A stretch of 64,000 bases of DNA from Magnolia sinica (Eukaryota > Streptophyta > Magnoliopsida > Magnoliales > Magnoliaceae). The notes beneath the pieces were generated by a model that saw only the letters and a program-made list of their open reading frames with translations, was not told the origin of the DNA and searched no databases. The stretch is from the NCBI RefSeq assembly GCF_029962835.1, contig NC_080590.1, forward strand, positions 62,866,001 to 62,930,000. The letters are read 5' to 3'. A program made the position numbers and the translations under genes. Within the stretch, counting starts at the first letter, position 1. Each line of letters starts with the position of its first letter. Shown here in pieces: positions 59,173 through 64,000 of this stretch.

Positions 59173-60456
59173 ATGGCTCTTTTGGAACTAGTGACCGCCA
59201 TTTTCTCCATTTCTACACTCCTTTCCCTTATGTGGAAGAAGCGAGCGGCCTCGGACGAGGCTGAGACAAGTCGTCTAACAAGGCGAGTGCAGGAGCAAGT
59301 TCAAGCGTCAAACGGAGGTCGAAGTGGGACCTTGTCGAGTTGTTTCGCCAAGCCGTCCGACCCATTCCAAGAAGAAGGCGAGTGCCGGAGCAAGTTCGAG
59401 CGCCGAACTGAGGTCGGTGCAAATCCCGATAGAGAGGTCTCTATCGACGGGTATTGAACTTGGTAAGTTCCACCATCGTCGAGTTGTTTTTGAAGCTCAC
59501 GTAGATGAGAAATTGTTTGGGATGTATCCAGTGATTGACCACCTCCTGGAGAACGGCTGAGGCCCTATATTTGAAGGAAAGATACATGCTAGTGAGGGCA
59601 CCATGCGGGCTTTCTATGCAGACATAAGGGACCCAACTCTTGATCCTCTCTAGTTTACCATCCCTTTGGGGAGAACAGAAACCAGGGTCGATGTGGACAT
59701 TATGGCCCACATCATGGGAGTGGAGCGTGGTGTTGTGCATGCTAGTGAGACTAATCTCACTAATGGGCAAGAGAGAGATCGCCGCACTCACTTCCTTTGT
59801 GGCTAACTTGTTTATTGGAAGTAAGAGAACAACCTCAAAATGATGTGCATGATGGATGATTATCGCCTGCTCCACCATATATGCATGTACAACATGTATC
59901 CCAGATGGAGCAACCGCACGGAGTGCAAGAGGTTCATGGTGGACTTCTTGTATAGAGTAGGATAGGGAGAAAAGGTGTGCCTGTCCACTCTTGCCTTGAC
60001 CCAGATAGTTAAGGCGGCACAATCCACGTCCTTCCCATTCAGCCGACTAGTTTGCAAGATTGCCCGTAACTTTGGATTCAGGCTCCATATGGACAATCTC
60101 GCCCCTGTCCATTTCAGTAACAAGACTACCCTCAACAACATGAAAATAGGTCCTAGACAACCCCAAGCCAAACTTAAGGAATTTGGGGACGAGATTGAGG
60201 AGGAGACAGAAGAGGAAGAAAGTGAAGAAGAGGAACATGAGGAAGAAGCGGAGGCTCAGGACTCCGACTAGGAGCCTCCCACTGCTCGTGACGACCACCA
60301 AGACCGGGCCACCCAAGACACCTACCTGGCCAAGGTCGAAGAAAACATAGAATATTTAAAGAAGAAATTTAAGAGGATGTCCCGTACTCTGAAGGCCCTC
60401 CTGTGTTGCATGCAGAATAAGAGAGCACCTCCGCCTTCACCAGAATCGGAGGATTA
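59173..60456 (+). pseudogene. Extra ORF upstream of gag, similar in type to 54510-55760
   Basis: It opens MALLELVTAIFSISTLL (hydrophobic), then a basic Ser/Arg stretch with a repeated Ala-Ser-Ala-Gly-Ala unit. After a frame change follow VVFEAHVDEKLFGMYPVIDH, TMRAFYADIRDPTLDPL, FTIPLGR, a DVDIMAHIMGVERG block, DYRLLHHICMYNMYPRWSNR, VDFLYRVG and CLSTLALTQIVKAA. It ends in a Glu-rich acidic tail and a short coiled coil. The 'FYA..R' and 'LLHHI....P' features place it in the plant 'putative transposon protein' type. Its position between primer site and gag is unusual for a tRNA-Met chromovirus. Four or more stops or shifts (for example at 59557, 59652 and 59965). Confidence 0.55.
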
Positions 60457-60762
60457 GTAGTATAGTTTGTAGTTACTTTTTTTTTTTTTTTTTTGTAATA
60501 GCCTTGGATAGGCTTAGTTTGGGATGCTAGGTTGGTAAATGTTAAAGCCTTTTGTTAGTTAGCTGTCATGTGTTCTCTATCATAGTACATGTAATGCCAT
60601 ATCATATATAACTGTGACAAATTTTGTTTAATGAAATGCGTGGAGCTCCTTTTGTTTAGTAATGTATGGAATGTTTGGGAAAAGTTGATGATGTCACCCT
60701 AACTCTATAAATACTGTACCCTATGTTGTATACAGGGAATACCACTTAAAACCACTCGGAAC
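60457..60762 (+). other. Spacer between extra ORF and gag
   Basis: A T-run (60478-60495) and AT-rich text. No feature. Confidence 0.4.
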
Positions 60763-61971
60763 ATGACACATCTCCCACCTGGCGGGTTGGTTGACGGGGC
60801 CCCTCTCCCGAGTGATAGCCAAACGGACCCTAGTTTGGGTCTAAGTAGCGAGATGATGTTGGATTCACAACCGGCCATCGGCCCTACAAATGGTCCAATG
60901 CCGAGTGCACCACCGGTTCTAAGTCAGAACTGTGCGCCTTCGTCGACGCCACATATACCTCAGGCAGCCCCTCCCCCAAATAGATTGGAGGAGACGATGC
61001 TCTTGATGTAACAGCAACAGCAGGTCCTAACAACTATAGAGGAGGACATTGCACAGAATATGAACGTGGCCCCGCCGATGCAACATGTACAGGCTATTGG
61101 CACAATGGCTACAGGTGGCCTGTTTGAATGTTTTTAACACCTTCGTCCTCCTACATTCGTGGGTACCCATAGACCCGAGGAGGCCGGGTATTGGTTGAAT
61201 AGAATATCCAAGATGTTAAGGCCATTACACTCCTCTTAAGCGGAACAGGTCGAGCTTGTTACTTATATGTTCAAAAAGGAAGCTAGCCTGTGGTGGGACA
61301 GTGTCCTTCGAATCGTTCCTGCGGGGTTTGTGTGGACGTGGGACAGGTTCGAGGTACGCTTCCATGAGAAATACTTTCCCTTCACATATCACAATAAGAA
61401 AGAGGGCAAATTCCTCAGTCTCAGGCAAGGGGGAATGATAGTAGCAGAGTATGAGAACCGCTTCACAGAGCTAGCTAGATATGCTCCCCTGATTTTGGCT
61501 AATGAGCCGATGAGAATGCGGTGATTCTTGGAAAGGTTGCGGGCTAACATCCGCACCAAAATGTGTTTTGCTAGCATTACCACATATGCTTAATTGGTAA
61601 ATATGTCCCTACGAGCTGAGCAGGACGGTGAGCGGGTGTCCCGAACACGCTTGCCAATGGGCCTGAGGCCTAAGCCCGAATTGCAAACTCGGTCGTTTCT
61701 TGGTAAGAGGCCACATATGAACTCGCCCCCAAGACCAATGGCTCTACCAGCTTAGCAAAGCCGTTCTGATCTTTTGTGTACCTGCTATAGTAGAGCAAGC
61801 CACAATGACCTCTTCTGCTTTACCAAGATGAGGGATAACGGCTACACGCTGCCTCGAAGGGTCAACCGCCAGCCACCGCACGCTATTTTAGCCCCACCTC
61901 TACGATTTGTGGCACCGGCGCAACCATACAACCGACCTCCTATATCTCGTAGTAGGCCGCCACAATGACCT
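60763..61971 (+). pseudogene. Chromovirus-type gag
   Basis: After a Pro/Ser-rich N-terminus and a Gln run (QQQQ near 61015) it reads LRPPTFVGTHRPEEAGYWL, TYMFKKEASLWWDSV, a RFEVRFHEKYFP block and RQGGMIVAEYENRFTELARY. This is the standard gag of plant chromoviruses. The zinc knuckle (about 61774-61822, C-T-C-Y then SHNDLFC) is degenerate. Stops at about 61010, 61136, 61238, 61523 and 61592 break it. It would package element RNA; here it is dead. Confidence 0.85.
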
Positions 61972-62500
61972 ATGATAGCATTGCCTAACCGTCCGCAACA
62001 GGTTCACCTACATGCACTCACCACCAAAGCAGCTGAATCAGCGGTTACAGTACCGCTAGCATTTGAAGTCACTGCCCACGTCCAAGGTACACCTGTATTC
62101 CTTTTAGTGAACACAAGGTCCACTGTTTCTATGGTAGCATGCTCTATAGTCGAGCGATTAGGGTTGGACACTACTCCTATGATTGGGGTGAGAGTCATCG
62201 TCGCAGTAGGAACCTTCTCAGACGCCACTAAGCTTTATAAGAATTGCCCGATAGACTTGGGGAGCAGAGTGGTGTGCATTGACCTGATTGTAACAAAGAT
62301 ATATCATTACGACGTCATCCTCAGCATGGATTAGCTCACCGAAATGAAGGCAGAGATTGATTGTGAAACTAGATTGGTGACAACCATGGGCCCGAGGGCA
62401 TGACCTTCACCTTCCTAGTTTAGGTCAGTTGTCCCTACCGCATTGGTTGTTATGCTTCCTTATTGGAAAATTGTGATGGTCCATCACTTAGGGACATGCC
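61972..62500 (+). pseudogene. Chromovirus protease, catalytic motif lost
   Basis: Open 61972-62334: VPLAFEVTAHVQGTPVFLLV, then NTRSTVSMVACSIVERLGL and YDVILSMD. The retropepsin catalytic triplet expected at 62110-62118 (Asp-Ser/Thr-Gly) reads Asn-Thr-Arg, so the catalytic Asp and the Gly are both changed. A stop follows SMD where Trp is usual. Confidence 0.82.
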
Positions 62501-64000
62501 AGTGGTCTAAGATTTCATGGACATATTCTGAATGATCGTTGGACTACCTCCTTAGTGCGAGATCAACTTTACCATCGACCTTGTGCCAGGTGTGACACTT
62601 ATCTCCTTATCGACGTACCGCATGTCTCTGTGTGAAATGGAGGAATTGAGGAAGCAAATTGATAATTTATTAGACTCATATTTTATACAGCCGACCGTAT
62701 CACCTTGGGGAGCTTTTGTTTTGTTTGTGAAAAAGAAGGATGGATCGCTGTAGTTGTGTATAGACTACCGCAAGCTGAATCACGTTACAGTAAAGAACAA
62801 GTATCCTCTGCCTAGGATAGATGACCTGTTTGACCAATTGAAGGGGGCTCAGTATTTTTCTAAGATAGACTTAGAATTCAGGTATCATCAGTTGCACGTC
62901 AGGAATGAAGACGTGTAGAAAACAGCTTTTAGGACTAGCTTCGAACACTATGAATTCCTCGTGATGCCGTTTGGACTTACAAATGCACCGGCCGTATTTA
63001 TAGATCTCATGAACCGGGTGTTTCGGCCATATCTTTACTGATTCGTCATCATATTCATAGACGACATTTTGATATACTCAAAGAGTCGGAAAGATCACGA
63101 AGAACACCTATGAGCAGTCCTTGATACTCTTAGGCAGAATCAGTTGTTTGCACAATACTGAAAATGTGACTTCTGGAAGGAAGAAGTCAAGTTCTTAGGA
63201 CATGTGATTTCCAAAGAAGGAATCACCGTGGACCTTGCCAAGGTGACCATGGTATAAGACTGGGAGTAGCCCGGCTCAGTTACAAAAGAGAGGAGTTTTT
63301 TCGGACTTGCCGGTTATTATCGCCAATTCATTAAAGATTTCTCCAAGATAGCCCGACCATTGTCTCAACTTACTCAAAAATATCTTAAATTTGCTTGGAA
63401 TGAGAAAGTAGAGGCAGCCTTTCAAGAAATAAAGGACGAGCTGATGTTTGCACTCGTGCTGGTGCTGCCAGAGCAAGGGGTCAAATATACTATTTACACC
63501 GACGCCTCTCACGTTGGCTTGGGGTGTGTACTTATGCAGAAGGATAGGGTGATCGCCTATGCCTCACGACAGTTGAGGAAACACGAAGACAATTACCCCA
63601 CTCACGACCTAGAGTTGGCAGCAGTCATTTTCGCATTGAAGATTTGGAGACATTACCTCTATGGCAAGGAGTTCGAGCTCTTTTGTGACCATAAGAGCCT
63701 CAAGTACATCTTTACATAGAGGGACCTGAATATGAGGTAGCGCCATTGGATGGAGACAATGAAAGACTTCAAGTTTGAAGTCTCCTACCATCCTGACAAG
63801 GCTAACCTTGTGGCCAATGCGTTGAGCCGCAAGAAAACTATAGAATTTGCAGCCCCACTGATGGTGGGAGAATGGAATATGGTGGAGTTTGTGTGAGATT
63901 TCGAACAGAGGCTGACAGTGGAGGAGCCATTTGAGAGCGTCGCACACTTCCACGTGCAACCACTTATTGATGACCGAATCATTGTGGTTTAGAGAGAAGA
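62501..64000 (+). pseudogene. Chromovirus reverse transcriptase and RNase H (runs off the window)
   Basis: [63 protein letters not shown], then the active-site box F-I-D-D (63054-63065), then FLGHVISKEGITVD and [18 protein letters not shown]. RNase [44 protein letters not shown], and the NALSRKK end at about 63830. In-frame stops occur near 62753, 62918, 63040, 63110, 63162, 63256, 63718 and 63739. Integrase would follow outside the window. Confidence 0.88.

Overview
The window is plant nuclear DNA. It is AT-rich and dominated by old, degenerate LTR retrotransposons. It holds Ty3/gypsy gag-pol of the Athila type (tRNA-Asp-like primer sites) and of the chromovirus type (tRNA-Met-like primer site), a tRNA-derived SINE, TIR elements, and exon pieces of plant-type genes with GT/AG splice sites. 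Many phrases of the type 'gggcccaccatgatgtatg' and 'caccgtccatcc' recur; I associate these with woody magnoliids, but that is a low-confidence inference. I see no intact, expressible host gene. Athila-type density fits pericentromeric heterochromatin (inference).

Positions 1-42501 read as a stack of insertions. The outermost layer is a minus-strand gypsy gag region (E1, 1-2354), itself hit by a SINE (801-953). Into E1 went a minus-strand Athila-like element (E2): 3' LTR 2360-4262, integrase/RNase H/RT remnants 5400-7250, RT start, protease and gag 37952-40680, primer site 41107-41125, 5' LTR 41132-42496, target duplication atgat/atgac. Into the RT of E2 went a plus-strand relative (E3): 5' LTR 7256-8728, gag 9253-10090, protease and RT to about 13190, RNase H end and integrase 27811-35330, 3' LTR 36452-37946, target duplication ctcac/ctcat. 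The E2 RT frame closes exactly across the gap. E3 was hit twice. A 6.1 kb solo LTR (28224-34326, GCAAA duplications) splits its integrase zinc finger. A block of about 14.6 kb (about 13190-27810) replaces its RNase H.

That block (E4) is the most unusual part. Its right edge is a CACTA-type terminus. Inside it lie same-strand exon fragments of at least three unrelated plant genes: a phosphofructokinase, a tomosyn/Lgl-type WD40 protein, and an unidentified coiled-coil protein. A CT-rich first-exon-like segment lies at the upstream end, and a 3.9 kb solo LTR (20200-24083, CCAAT duplications) sits inside. This is what a gene-capturing (Pack-type) transposon would look like, but the left terminus was not found.

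Positions 42502-55921 hold further LTR pieces: chromovirus-like LTR parts in both orientations, then the 3' end of a minus-strand element with an LTR at 51578-53858 and an upstream env-position ORF (54510-55760). Positions 55922-64000 are the 5' part of a plus-strand chromovirus: LTR 55922-58273, tRNA-Met-type primer site, an unexpected extra ORF (59173-60456) before gag, then gag, protease, RT and RNase H running to the window edge. All frames carry stops. Several of these stops are the kind expected from C-to-T decay of methylated DNA.
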